DNA from: Symsagittifera roscoffensis
Lineage: Eukaryota; Xenacoelomorpha; Acoela; Convolutidae
Length of the DNA stretch: 64,000 nt
Assembly: GCF_963678635.1 (NCBI RefSeq)
Contig: NC_087068.1
Coordinates: forward strand, 34,541,436 to 34,605,435
Direction of reading: 5' to 3'
Below the pieces are notes generated by a model that worked only from the letters and a program-made list of their open reading frames with translations, did no database searches and was not told where the DNA came from. Below, one piece after another: positions 42,839-53,249 of this stretch (the stretch's first letter is position 1; the number at the start of each line of letters is the position of its first letter). Both the position numbers and the translations under genes were made by a program.

Positions 42839-43777
42839 TTGATTGATTTGTCTTTGATGCTTTGGTGTGTTACTTCTAGATCGATGTTTAGAATCGGGGT
42901 AACGATTTTTATTCCTATGGGGTGACTGGGAATAGTTTCTGTATCTTTTGTTGTAGCTCGAGTTTCGGTTTTGTGAATTATTTTGTGATCTGTTATGATA
43001 GTTATCTTTTGATCTTTGATTATTTGATCTATTATATGAGTTGTTTCTTGATCTGTTCTTTGGATAGTTCTGATTTCGATTGTTGGAATAACTTCTATTC
43101 CTATTGTTTGAATAGTTTCTATTTCTGTTGTATGATGAATTTCGTGATCTATTGTTGAAACAGTGTCTATTCCTTGGGTTTGAATGGGAACTAGATGCAA
43201 AAACAAATTCTGTTGTGTTTGAATTCGATCGTGAATAGTTATTTCTATTTTGGTTATTTTGGCTATTTGATCGACTATATCTATTTTGTGAGAAATTTCG
43301 TGAATTTCTTTGTGCGGGCGATCTACCTCTATAACTGGAGTTATATGCTGATTAATTTCTGGAATAATTTGAGTTGCCTGGAAGTGGTTTTCCAGAGCTA
43401 TTATTACTGTGTATATTCTTGTTTGGTAGGTTTTGATCTTTTTTCATATATTGAACGAATGATTTATTTGGTTCTTTGTGCTTTTGAGGTTTATTCTGAT
43501 TGTCTTGTTGTTTTTGTCTACATTCGGCAATACTGTGTCCGTATCGTCAGCAATAATTACACCATTTCTTGAAAGATGGTTTACCTTTAAAGTTTGGGTT
43601 CTTTTCATAGATGTTCAAAATTTCAGTGGTTTTTTCAATCAGGTCTATATCTGATCCTTGTATGTTATTTATATGTGTAGTATTTGTTTCGATCCGATTA
43701 ACATACTGTATTTTTAGATTTTCTGTTTCTTCTAATTTCATTGTAATTTCTGCTTGTTCTAGATTATCTACTAATTT
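42839..43777 (-). pseudogene. Gag nucleocapsid: CCHC knuckle and RN/RS repeats (element 1)
   Basis: In phase with the protease. A coiled segment ('ITMKLEETENLKIQYVNRIE') is followed by a CCHC zinc knuckle, CNYC-x-RYGHSIAEC, with a TGA (43547-43549) inside it. About 150 residues of Asn/Arg/Ser/Tyr-rich repeats follow, such as 'NRNYSNNRNRSYSNNRNQNY' and 'RGRSPAQRNSRNFSQNRYSR'. The basic repeats suggest RNA binding. Tyr/Cys/Phe-rich ORFs on the plus strand here (42922-43158, 43195-43572) are their antisense. Confidence 0.8.
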
Positions 43778-44338
43778 TTAAAAATCTAAATCTGGTTCTC
43801 GAATTGAGAAAGGATGAGATAATCTCTTTTTTATAGCTATTTTCCTTAATTGAGGTGTTAAGGTCATGATTAAACGTTCTGTCATTTTTGTGTTTTTGTA
43901 ATCATGTGTATTGAGTGAATATGCTTTTCGAACTAGTGTTTCAATTGGAACTGCTAATTGTTTAATTGTTTCATTTGGTAATCTGCGAAGTTCGTTGCAT
44001 AAAACTCTTTGATGTTGTTCGTTTCTTTCAGAATCAAACATTTTTGAAAATTCTTGTGTGAATCTTTTCCAAACTAATTTCACGTCTACAGGTAGTACTG
44101 AAAACCATTTTTGGGCTGCGCCATCTAGTGTTGTTTGTATTAACGCTGTGCGTCTATGTATCCAATTTTGATGGAGTGGCGTATTAATTGGTTCGGGTCC
44201 TATATTCAAAATTAAACTTGCTGTGACTGCATTTAGGTAATCTTCTACCGAGTATTCAGGGTATGTTCCTGTGAATACCAATAATGGTTTATTGGATGTT
44301 ATTGACGATCCTCCCATTAAATATGGTTTTATTGTCAT
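43778..44338 (-). CDS. Gag capsid region (element 1)
   Basis: 186 open codons with features of the retrotransposon Gag capsid: 'LVFTGTYPEYSVEDYLNAV', 'TALIQTTLDGAAQKWFSVLP', 'WKRFTQEFSKMFDSERNEQH' and 'ELRRLPNETIKQLAVPIETL'. The aggregate 'GAAxxW...F...F' pattern is typical. The stop at 43778 is absent in element 2, so it is a mutation, not the end of Gag. The same frame continues upstream with one stop. Confidence 0.85.
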   Translation of the reverse strand: MTIKPYLMGGSSITSNKPLLVFTGTYPEYSVEDYLNAVTASLILNIGPEPINTPLHQNWIHRRTALIQTTLDGAAQKWFSVLPVDVKLVWKRFTQEFSKMFDSERNEQHQRVLCNELRRLPNETIKQLAVPIETLVRKAYSLNTHDYKNTKMTERLIMTLTPQLRKIAIKKRLSHPFSIREPDLDF

Positions 44339-44394
44339 TTGGAGTGACTATGCGGCGTTGGGTATTTGCGAGAAACTTGTAAGTTGATTTTTTG

Positions 44395-46023
44395 TTATTT
44401 CATGTTGTTGTAGGTATATGGTAGCGGTATTTCATTTTGCATTTGAGTTGTTTGGTAAGAATGCATAGTAATTGGGTTTTGTGATTGTATAGGTTGAAAA
44501 GATTGTGCGTTAATTGAGTTTTGTATATGTATTGGTTGTTGATTCTGCATATCTGCTGGATTTTGTGGGTAAATCTTCATATTTTGGGATGGTTGAGATT
44601 GTCGCGGTCTTTGTGTGCGATATTCTTGTGTATATGGTGCAAACATGTCTGGTTGATGATAATCATCATCATCAGATGATAAGTAATTAGTGTAATAAGG
44701 TGTTTGTTGTTTATTCCTATTTTGTTGAAAAAATGGGTAATTTTCACTATAATCCTGTAGAGGGTGTGGATTATCTCGGAAATTGACTGAATTGATCGAT
44801 GTATTTGGAAGATTCCAATAATGAGAACGTACGTGGTTTAAGTTTTGCATATTTTTTCGGAGGGGTTGATTTGTTTTTGACTGATTTACATAATTATAGT
44901 TGTGTTCCGCAAAACTGTTTCTTGTGAACGTTTTTCGTGTTTTTGACGTTTTTTTTTCATTGGTCTATATGTCTGATAGTCCATATGTGAATATTTTGGA
45001 GCAACCGAAGGTTTAAAGGTCGATTGTAAGGTTACTTGTGGTAGTGTTGTACTTTCTTTTTTCGGAGTTGTGAGGTTTGGACTTATTGGTGATATATTTT
45101 GTTGTGTAGTTGTCACTATTGTTTGAACTATTTCTTCTTGTATGAAGTTTGATGGTGTTTGAATATCTTGTTGTGTAAGATTTCTAGTTCTATTGAGATT
45201 TTCATGATGTATAACTGTTGAATTTAAGCTGTTCTTTTGTGCGTCAGTAAAAATGTATTATAATTTAAAGGTGTTGCATCAATTGTTAGTGGTATTATTT
45301 TTTCATAATCTTGGTGAAAAGATATTGTACCTTATTGCTTGACTTGAGATATCTGCTAGAAAATTTAAAAATACTGGATGAGACCATTCTGGGTTCCAAA
45401 CGTAATCTGATTGTTTGGCAATGACATTGTCGTCATTGGTACTTTGGGGTCTAAAGGTTTTTCTTGCTTGTTCAATTAAGTTGATATTATGTATAAAATA
45501 ATCAATTGTAAACCATGCTAGTATTTTTTATAAATCATGTTTAGTGTTTTATGAGACATCATTATTGGTAAAATTTTCACGGATGTACTTCTGTTCTTTC
45601 TAATATAGATAAATAACTATATTTTATTGCAAAAACTTCGTTGGTGAATATTGAGTTTGCTCTCTGTGAGTTTTGATATTGTATGCTTTTGATATATTCT
45701 ATGAATACTTTTGAAAATTCTAAATCAATATCGTCTGTTTGGATAACATATTTACCATGAAGTGTTCTTGGTGTACTGATTTCTATGGTGCAGAATCCGT
45801 ATTGTTGTATTAGGTTACATATGTCTTTCAAATAATGTTCTATAATTTGTCTTTTCATTTTTATATCAGGGAATTCTGATTTGCATAGACTGATTCCTGG
45901 TTCAAACAAATTTACGAGTAAATTTTTGCAAAATCGTGTTTGTCCTCTATCACTGAATGAGTTTATAACAAAGGGAAAAACTGATTCTTCGTCTGGACTT
46001 TCGTCACTTTGAGTGTTGCTCAT
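44395..46023 (-). pseudogene. Gag N-terminal extension (element 1)
   Basis: ATG 46023 opens 149 codons to 45577: acidic start 'MSNTQSDESPDEESVFPF', then an ordered part ('LLVNLFEPGISLCKSEFP', 'YLKDICNLIQQYGFCTIEI'). Shifted frames carry on through a Thr/Gln/Pro-rich linker (45240-44886) and a Gln/Asn/Pro-rich stretch with 'SSDDDDYHQPDMFAPY' (44850-44395) to the capsid region. Matrix-like is a guess from position. With it Gag would approach 1,000 residues, unusually long for Ty3/Gypsy. Confidence 0.55.
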
Positions 46024-47660
46024 TTTTTCGTTTGATGACTGTTAATATATAATTATCAATATGTCTAATTGGTTGATTCGAATTGTATAGATGTACTGGT
46101 TTGTGTTTATATATCTTTTTTTATTCTTCTTTTTCCTCTTTTTGATGAGTTTGAAGTTGTCTCTGAATCGGAAAAAAAATAACTGATCATGGATTGGGCA
46201 ATTTTTTTTACTGATTTTTTAAATTTGTATAGTGTGTCTAGACTACGAACTTCTGATTCGGAGAATGCATTTCTTTTTTTTGAAAATCTTTTTCGTGTTA
46301 TCTGTCTTTGTTTATTTATAATTTTTTTTTCTTTTTATTGTTTGTCGTTTTGTTCGAATGTATCCAACTGTTTGTGTATGCGGGGTTTTTACAAGATCGT
46401 GTTTTTGGTTATCTATTTCACAACTGTGTAATACGATTGTTTGTTTATTTCCTAAATTTTTCACGACATAAGATTTATGATGAGGGATGCAAGAAGTTAT
46501 TAGTGATTTTAATTTTCCTAGACTGTTAGTCCTTACGATTTTTTGGTTATTTTAACCTGGGTCGTTTTGTTCAGGGTTGGAGAGAAAAGTAAATCGGTTC
46601 CGAAGAATGATTTTAACTTTCTCGTGGCTGGTCTAAGTTAGGGTTTTAACTTACTTAATCTTACTTAGGGGTAGTGATTGTGTTCAAGGGTTGGAGAATA
46701 GTAAATTTATCCACAAAGTTCAGGTATAATTAAAACGCAAGTTTAAGATTTATCCTGGGTCAGGAAAGAGGAGGGTTCAAGTGAAGGATGAATAACCGAA
46801 GTTCTTCACTGTTTAGCCTAATTTGAATGATTAGCGTGATTAAAAAATTTCTATTAGTCCTGGGTATTCTGGAAAGGTTGGGTAGTGAATCGACGTTTGA
46901 GGTCGTTAGATACTTTATTTATTGGATGGGGGAGAACAAAATTGTTCTATTTGATCCAAGGATTGACCTTGATAATCAGGATATAAATTTTATGGTATAA
47001 AATGGGTTTAATTTAATTATTTAGTGGAGATCCAAAGAAAGCCTTGATGATCTAGTTGAAGATTGTTAAGTTGAAATTAAATAGAGGTAAAAATTTGGAT
47101 AAGCCTCTAAAGATAATTTAAATTAAATTGATAGAAAGGTTTAGTGTTCTATGATAATAGTGGTTTAATGATTGCTGTTATGTTTAGTGGGTGAGGGAGA
47201 ACCAAATTGTTTTTTTTTGATCCAAGGATAAGCCTTGATGAACAGAATTTAAAATTTATAAGATAGAAAATTGATTTAGATCCAAGGAAAGCCTTGATGA
47301 TCTGGTTTAAGATTAAATTAAACTAAGTTCAAAATATTTTAAATTTATTTGGTAAAAGGTTTTGATGTTTGATGATATTAGTTGATTTATGATTGCTGTT
47401 ATGTTTAGGTGATGAAGCTGGAACAACAGGATGATTTATACATACTAACAATTTATTTTCATGCTGCCAATTTTTATTTTTGTTCTCAATAAATATTTTT
47501 TCAAGTAAGTTCTATATTTTACTGCAGAATTGGAGGGAACGATTTCAGATGTTTTTATCAATCGTTATTGAACAATAATAATTTTATCTAGCGCCTGAAA
47601 TAATCATTGAAGATTTCCTTCAAGGATTTTATGTTTGCAATTAAAAATCTAAATTCATTG
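46024..47660 (-). other. Untranslated leader of element 1
   Basis: About 1.6 kb upstream of Gag without an ORF. It contains at least four spaced copies of a motif near 'gatccaaggaaagccttgatgatc' (46959, 47027, 47219, 47279), often next to 'gggagaac(a)aaattgtt'. Confidence 0.6.
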
Positions 47661-47943
47661 CTAGTAAGATTCTAAATTTAAAAGTTTGTGTTGGCTTTTG
47701 CCGTACAACCATGAAACTAAAAGTAGTCGTATGTCGTCTCTTGTCCGAGGTTTTTTTCCATTACCGGGTAGTTCTCGTATTGTGCGGAATAGCGGCTCTG
47801 GTCTATTGAGTCGTAAAGACATTTCAATTAAGTTATTGTCGTGTAACATTTTGAAGATGTTTTGTCTGTTTTCTATTCTATTTTTGATTAATTCTAAGCT
47901 ATTTTGTTTTTTAAGGTCTTCATTCGAGACTTATGGTCGCACC
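47661..47943 (-). CDS. Leader ORF directly after the primer site
   Basis: One frame is open from just after the primer-binding site to 47661, with ATG at 47849 (62 codons) and about 27 further open codons upstream without ATG. It reads 'RLNRPEPLFRTIRELPGNG' and 'RDDIRLLLVSWLYGKSQHK'. It could be a short upstream ORF or a first coding exon for spliced mRNA. No homolog is visible in the window because element 2's 5' end lies outside. Confidence 0.4.
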
Positions 47944-47944
47944 A
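47929..47944 (-). other. Putative tRNA primer-binding site of element 1
   Basis: Two bases after the 5' LTR end the element strand reads TGGTGCGACCATAAG, starting with TGG as needed to pair with a tRNA 3' CCA. The complement continues with 'ttcgaga', T-loop-like. The tRNA is not identified. Confidence 0.55.
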
Positions 47945-47946
47945 GA

Positions 47947-48350
47947 TGAGTTATGTATTCGGTTTATAACTCATAGAGTAATTTCGGATAGGGTACACCG
48001 TCTGCTCGTCACGCTATCTTATTTTCGGCCGGATAGATTCGTGCAATTTCTTAGTCTAATACCGATCCTAATCTTACTCATATATCTACTAGTCTCAGGG
48101 TGTTTAACTGGTCTCTGCTAGGCTCAATAGAGTATACTGGCTTATTGCGGCTGCTGAAGTTCTCTTGGAGAGGTAACTATTTTGTAAGTTAAATTCAAAT
48201 CTCTCTGGTGCTGAAATTACAAGTAATTTCAGCACTTACAAATAAGTGGGTTGTTAGCTAGATGGAATATGATTGGTTAATATTAATTATTTTATAGTGA
48301 TAAAATATCTAATTTATCAAATAATAAAATGTAGTTTAGATCAGGTTTCA
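47947..48350 (-). repeat. 5' LTR of element 1
   Basis: 404 bp, TGAAACCTGATC...CATAACTCA in element direction, partner of 30242-30651. Confidence 0.85.
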
Positions 48351-49631
48351 ATATATTGTCTTTTTTCAAAAGTCGGAACAATAATAAACTTTCAAAGCAT
48401 CGAATAGACCAAAGATTGATCCGACTATCGTAACAAAAGTAACGGAATATTTGTGCTCGTGTAGGTTTTTTTCTTCAGACAAGCTTCGACTTTTTAACTA
48501 GCCATTTTTCACGGAATTTTTTGTTTCATTCAAATGGTATAGTTGTTCTGAGCTTAAGTTTGAAAAGATATTGTTATCTGTCACCATTTTTTATAATTCG
48601 CGCTATTAATGCGTCAGCGGAGACTTAATCCGGCTTAGAACTTGTTCCAATTTGGTTGAAGAAACCTTTTTTGCCATAATTAATTTGTTAGTAGGAGCGA
48701 AATCTCTCCAATTGTACTGTATATGATGTGTGGGAAGATGATGATGGAATATCATTTTTATGTATTACCTTTATATTTCTCATGTTATTACTGCTCCATA
48801 TACTTAAGAGCAGGCAGTCAAAACAATCAGAACTTCGTAGAAGAACGATTGAGTAGAATATTGAACTGCAGCTAGCTATTCGTTCAGCTACTCATGTTGC
48901 ATTATTTTGGTCCGATCATCAGAAGAAACAGCAAGAATGTTGAGATGAATAAAAAGCTCGGATGTCCAGTCAAAATCTGTGAAGTCACTTTTGTACAATC
49001 ATTCACTTGTACCAAGACAGTGAGTCGGTCCAAGTTGTACCAAAACTTATTTCCAACAAATCAATCAATCAAGAAACAGTAAAACCAACTGCAGCTAGCC
49101 AATTTAATCAAGCTATGCGAGTCGAAGCAGTGTGTTTTTGCTGTTTGTGGTTATGCGATGTGTTTTGGTCTGGGGTGTAAAGAAACTATGTGACTTGCTT
49201 TTCTTTCCCACGACTGGCGACCATTATCTTTCAAAGAATCACGATTCGTTTAAAGGCTTCACGACTAACGGGACTTTGATAACCAGAACGTTGTCGATTT
49301 GACGAGGGCCCACGCGTCGGAGAGAGCTAGATCTGAGTTACACAGATGATGGTACCGAACACAGTGAAATATTCGAACTTGACGGAAAAATTATATCCAA
49401 AGCCTCATTCTTCCATACGATCTGCCTTACCGAATACCCACAGAGATTCAATTAATCCGGTATCCTACAGTTTAAGATCGTGTATTTTAGTACTCAGTCG
49501 ATTCACTTTTTGAAAAAAAAAAATTAAATCCATGATAAATCAACTCCAATTTCAGTACTTAGTACCGATGTTAATGCTAATACTAAAGCCCGCTTCATAT
49601 ACAAAAAAGTGAAGAAGATTTATATGGTTGG
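48351..49631. other. Spacer between the two LTR elements
   Basis: About 1.3 kb with no recognised gene. About 48595-48690 resembles one half of the MITE at 29826-30052. A 62-codon plus-strand ORF (48894-49082) has no recognisable motif. 49200-49330 is GC-richer than average. Confidence 0.5.
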
Positions 49632-50010
49632 TGAGTTATGTACTATGTACTGTACTCATAGAGTAATTTCAGATAGGGTACACCGTCTGCTCGTCACGCT
49701 ATTTTATTTTCGGCCTGACAGATTCGTGCAACTTCTTAGTCTAATACCGATCTTGATCTTACTCTTATATCTCCTAGTCTCAATAGATCTAGTGTACACC
49801 GGTTTATGCGAGTTAGTTCCAGAATGAGAACAACTGTATTCTAAGCTTAATTCAATTTGCTCTGGTGTTGAAACTACAAGTAGTTACAACACTATACAAA
49901 TAAATAGCTTGTTAGTTTGATGGAGTATGGTTGGTTAGTATTTAATATTTTATAGAGATAAAATATCATAATAATAACCAATGATAAATACTAGATTAGA
50001 TCTGGTTCCA
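49632..50010 (-). repeat. 3' LTR of element 2
   Basis: 379 bp, begins TGGAACCAGATC and ends ACTCA in element direction. Homologous to the element 1 LTRs with more changes. Its partner is outside the window. Confidence 0.8.
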
Positions 50011-51597
50011 CCCATCCGGGGCTTAGAGAGTTTTAGTTTTCCAATATTCTTTATTGTAGTAGAGGATGGATGGTGGTGTTTTTCTTTAGAAGTTGCGAGC
50101 ATATTCTTTTTTCTGGTTTGGAAGAACAGTTGCAATCACGATCGTTTCGGGAGATCGTATCATGATTCTGATCAGTTGTGATGAGTGTTGATCTGGTAGA
50201 TAGGAACATTGTTATTCTCAATCTCGTCTGGGAACGGCATGTAGTTCGTCATTGGATGCAGTGCCTGGTGACTTGGATCTGTATGTATACTTGAACATCG
50301 AGATGGCCATTGTTCTGTTTGCAATGAGTTTCCTTTGCTGCGATGCCATGTCGTACTTCAAATCCATTGAGTGTAGTGATTGTAGGCAGCATGTCAGGTG
50401 GGTTTTGCCATTCCGTAGTTGGAGTTTGATTGAGTTGCCAAGCTCCTTGCTGCTCGTCTTTGACTGTATATTATCTATATATTGCATTGTAGTATTTACA
50501 CATTTAAATCTTTGTTAATCTTGTTTTTTAGCCCTGATCTTGTATTAGTTTTTATTGCAAAAGCGTTATTATTTAGTTCGGTTATTTTTAAGAGCTACTC
50601 ACACTTGAGTAGCTCCAGTCAAAAATAGTGTCGTGGGTGTCACAAAGCGTTGTTGTAGCACGGTGGGTGAGGCCGGCTATAGAGCATGCTCAGGACGTCC
50701 TCTTCTGGTGGGTTAGGACAGAAGTGAGGATATAATTTCGTGCTCTCTTTTTGGAGGGTCCTGTTTTAGTTCAACCTTTCATGCTAATTTTTATCATTTT
50801 TGTTTTCTTTTGTTTTCATAGTTATGTCTTTTTCTCAAAAATCAAATTGTTTGATTTGAGTTTGTCTTTCGACTTTTTGGTGTTTTGTTTTTTTTGTGTT
50901 CAGACTCAAAAGTATTCACCGAAAGAATAATTTATCTAGTTCTAAGCTGGTGTCAATCCAGTTTGGGTACCGTGAGTTTTCTTTTCTTGGTCATGCTGTT
51001 AGGTTGTGGTTTATGGTGTTTAGTAAGCTTGCGTTGGTTAGTTTGTATTATTATATAATTTCTTTCCAACCGGGTTAAGGGAAAGTTTGAAACGTGTTAA
51101 AGTTTGTTAGAGTTGTTATCAGTGAAAGTTGATATATAAATTCCTTATTTTAAACAATTCTTTGTGGGCGAGCAATGTGAATTGGTATAAAATTTATGGG
51201 CGAGAGTATACAAAGAAGCGTCTGTAAAAAGGTTTGTACTGCTATTTGCAATTTTTGAACAAATTTTATTAATTTACTACTTGAAAATTATGAAGTGTAC
51301 TGCTTGATTTGGGGGTTGAAATTATTAATTTATTTTCAATTGTATGAATATTTACTGCTTTGGGGAAAAGAATTTATATATTAAGTTACTGCTCTGCACG
51401 GGAAAATTTTATTGCTTCAAATATTAGATAGGTTATTAGAAATTTATGAATTGATAAAAAATTTCTGTTTTTTATTTTGCTTTTTGTTTTGTAGATGATT
51501 GATGATTGTGCCTATGAAGAAAAAGGAAATCATTGAACAAAAATGATAAGTGTTGTTTGAATTTATTAGTGAAAGATTGATATTGAATTCATATTAC
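50011..51597 (-). other. 3' untranslated region of element 2
   Basis: About 1.6 kb with no sustained minus-strand coding. Parts match element 1's 3' UTR; an insert around 50640-50760 ('ggtgggttaggacagaag') has no counterpart there. Confidence 0.5.
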
Positions 51598-53249
51598 CTA
51601 ATCGTCGGTGATGAAGCCATGGGGGAAAACATCGTGGATGATATCAGATGAGGATAGTAGTTTAGCTAGCAATCGATTGATGTGTTTAGTTTGCAGAAGT
51701 GGCCAAAGCAGTTCGAGTGCTTTAATGATGTTGTGCTCATCAGTGTTAGATGATTGTTCATACGGTGTGTTTTGAAGAAGATTATATAATTTGTGATTAT
51801 AGCCAGTGTTATATTTAAATTCTAGGATTGAGACTTCAACGGGCTGGAGGAATTCGTGAGGGATAATTAGTGGGCGGGATTCGTCTACATTTAGAAGTTT
51901 AGTTAGGTGACAGAAGATATACATCTGGGTGATGGGATCATAATTTCGGAGAGTGCCTTGTAAGTTAGTGTCTTTAATACAATAGGTGAAGTTAAGAAAA
52001 AATGGTGATGTGTATTTAGAAATACTATACTGATATCGGTGGCGAGGTTGTCGTGCTGGTTTATTGAGGGTGTAATGGTGTTGAATGAATTTGTAGTAAT
52101 CGTATGTATGTGTTTGTTTAGTTCTTAACATGACTTAGTGTGAACAGTGCAAATCACGTTCTTTGGGCGTGAGGAAATGAAACTTAGTGAAAAGTGGTCA
52201 AGTTTGTTAAGGTATGAATCATAAGCATAAAAATTTCGTATTGCTGCTGAGATAACTTGTCACTTTTTTAATTTAAGATGTTGAGAGTGAAGTTGTATGG
52301 GTTCTTGATGAAAAAATTTTCAGTTAGTTGGAGGTTAGCAAATGGGTCGTTATTTAGAAAGAGGTCTTCATTAGGTCGAATGATGTTATGGTCGTAATAA
52401 TCTATAGAATAATCATTAGCTTTTGGTGCTGTGAATTTGGTTAGTGGTTGTCTGTAGCCTATTTGTGTAAATTGTTTTGGAGTTAGTGCTGTTGTTAAGA
52501 GATAGAGTTAGGTAATAATAATTATAAGGGGTGTTATATAGTGGTAGTGATAGTGGGTTAGTAAAGTGGTAATAGGTTGTCCATGTAAGTGTAGGGTGTA
52601 AAACATGTTCGTAAACATAATTGGGTTTTTCATCATTGGGGTCTGAATGGAAGTACGTATGTTGAGGGAAGAAAGGCAATCCGATTTGAAGGAAATCTTT
52701 AGTATTAGTATGAAGTGGGTGCTTGACAAATGTGGTGGATGTTCCTGAGTTAGATGGGAATGGGGTATTTGGGATTTTTCTGGGGATTTTTTAAGGTTCT
52801 GTAAGCGCTGTTGGTACTAGGTGAATGGGTTGATGAGGGAGTCGGGTTTTGTGAAGGTTTATAACTTGAAGAGGGGGTTGGGGTTGATGGGTTGGATGAT
52901 GTTATAGATTGTGAGAGTTGGTGAATGGTTAGTGTTTGAGGGTGTTGTACTTGTTGTTGTAGTGTTATTAAGTTATCAAGTTCATGTGATATTTGTGTGT
53001 TATCTTGGTCGTTGTTATCGGAAGGCTCACCGGTTAAACGGGAATATGTGGGTGTAACATATGAAATGGGAGAGGGAGGGGAGAGGGTTCAATTTTGATT
53101 TGGAAATGAATGGGTTGAAAGGGAGGTTGGGGAAATGTTGATGGACTGGGTTCACAGTTGTCAAATTTGTCGGGTGTTTTAATATCGGAGTTGTTGAATT
53201 GGGAGATAGTGTTATATAATGTGGTGTTGGAATTATTCTCTGATTCCAT
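51598..53249 (-). pseudogene. Protein X of element 2, broken
   Basis: ATG 53249 gives 'MESENNSNTTLYNTISQFNN', matching the X start of element 1. After frameshifts, 52679-52416 ('LPFFPQHTYFHSDPND', 'TTYYHFTNPLSLPLY') and 52131-51598 ('MLRTKQTHTYDYYKFIQ', 'TSPFFLNFTYCIKDTN', 'LRNYDPITQMYIFC', 'HDVFPHGFITDD') align block by block with element 1. The conserved C-terminal half contrasts with the variable Pro/Ser-rich middle, as expected for a folded domain on a linker. Confidence 0.7.

Larger units (their letters stand above)
30242..48350 (-). mobile_element. 18.1-kb env-bearing Ty3/Gypsy-type LTR element (element 1)
   Basis: Two LTRs (30242-30651 and 47947-48350) flank minus-strand Gag, PR, RT, RNase H and INT in Ty3/Gypsy order, then a small membrane protein, protein Y, an envelope-like protein and protein X. 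At 18.1 kb it is far larger than the usual 5-10 kb. Coding regions carry scattered stops and frameshifts, and the LTRs look about 94-95% alike by eye, so the copy is not young. No flanking TSD is evident ('aattt' left, 'atata' right). A sibling lies at 49632-64000. Confidence 0.9.

Noticed and set aside
42922-43572. Tyr/Cys/Phe-rich plus-strand ORFs
   Set aside because: Antisense of the Asn/Arg/Ser-rich nucleocapsid repeats.
48894-49082. 62-codon plus ORF between the LTR elements
   Set aside because: No motif, no second copy in the window.
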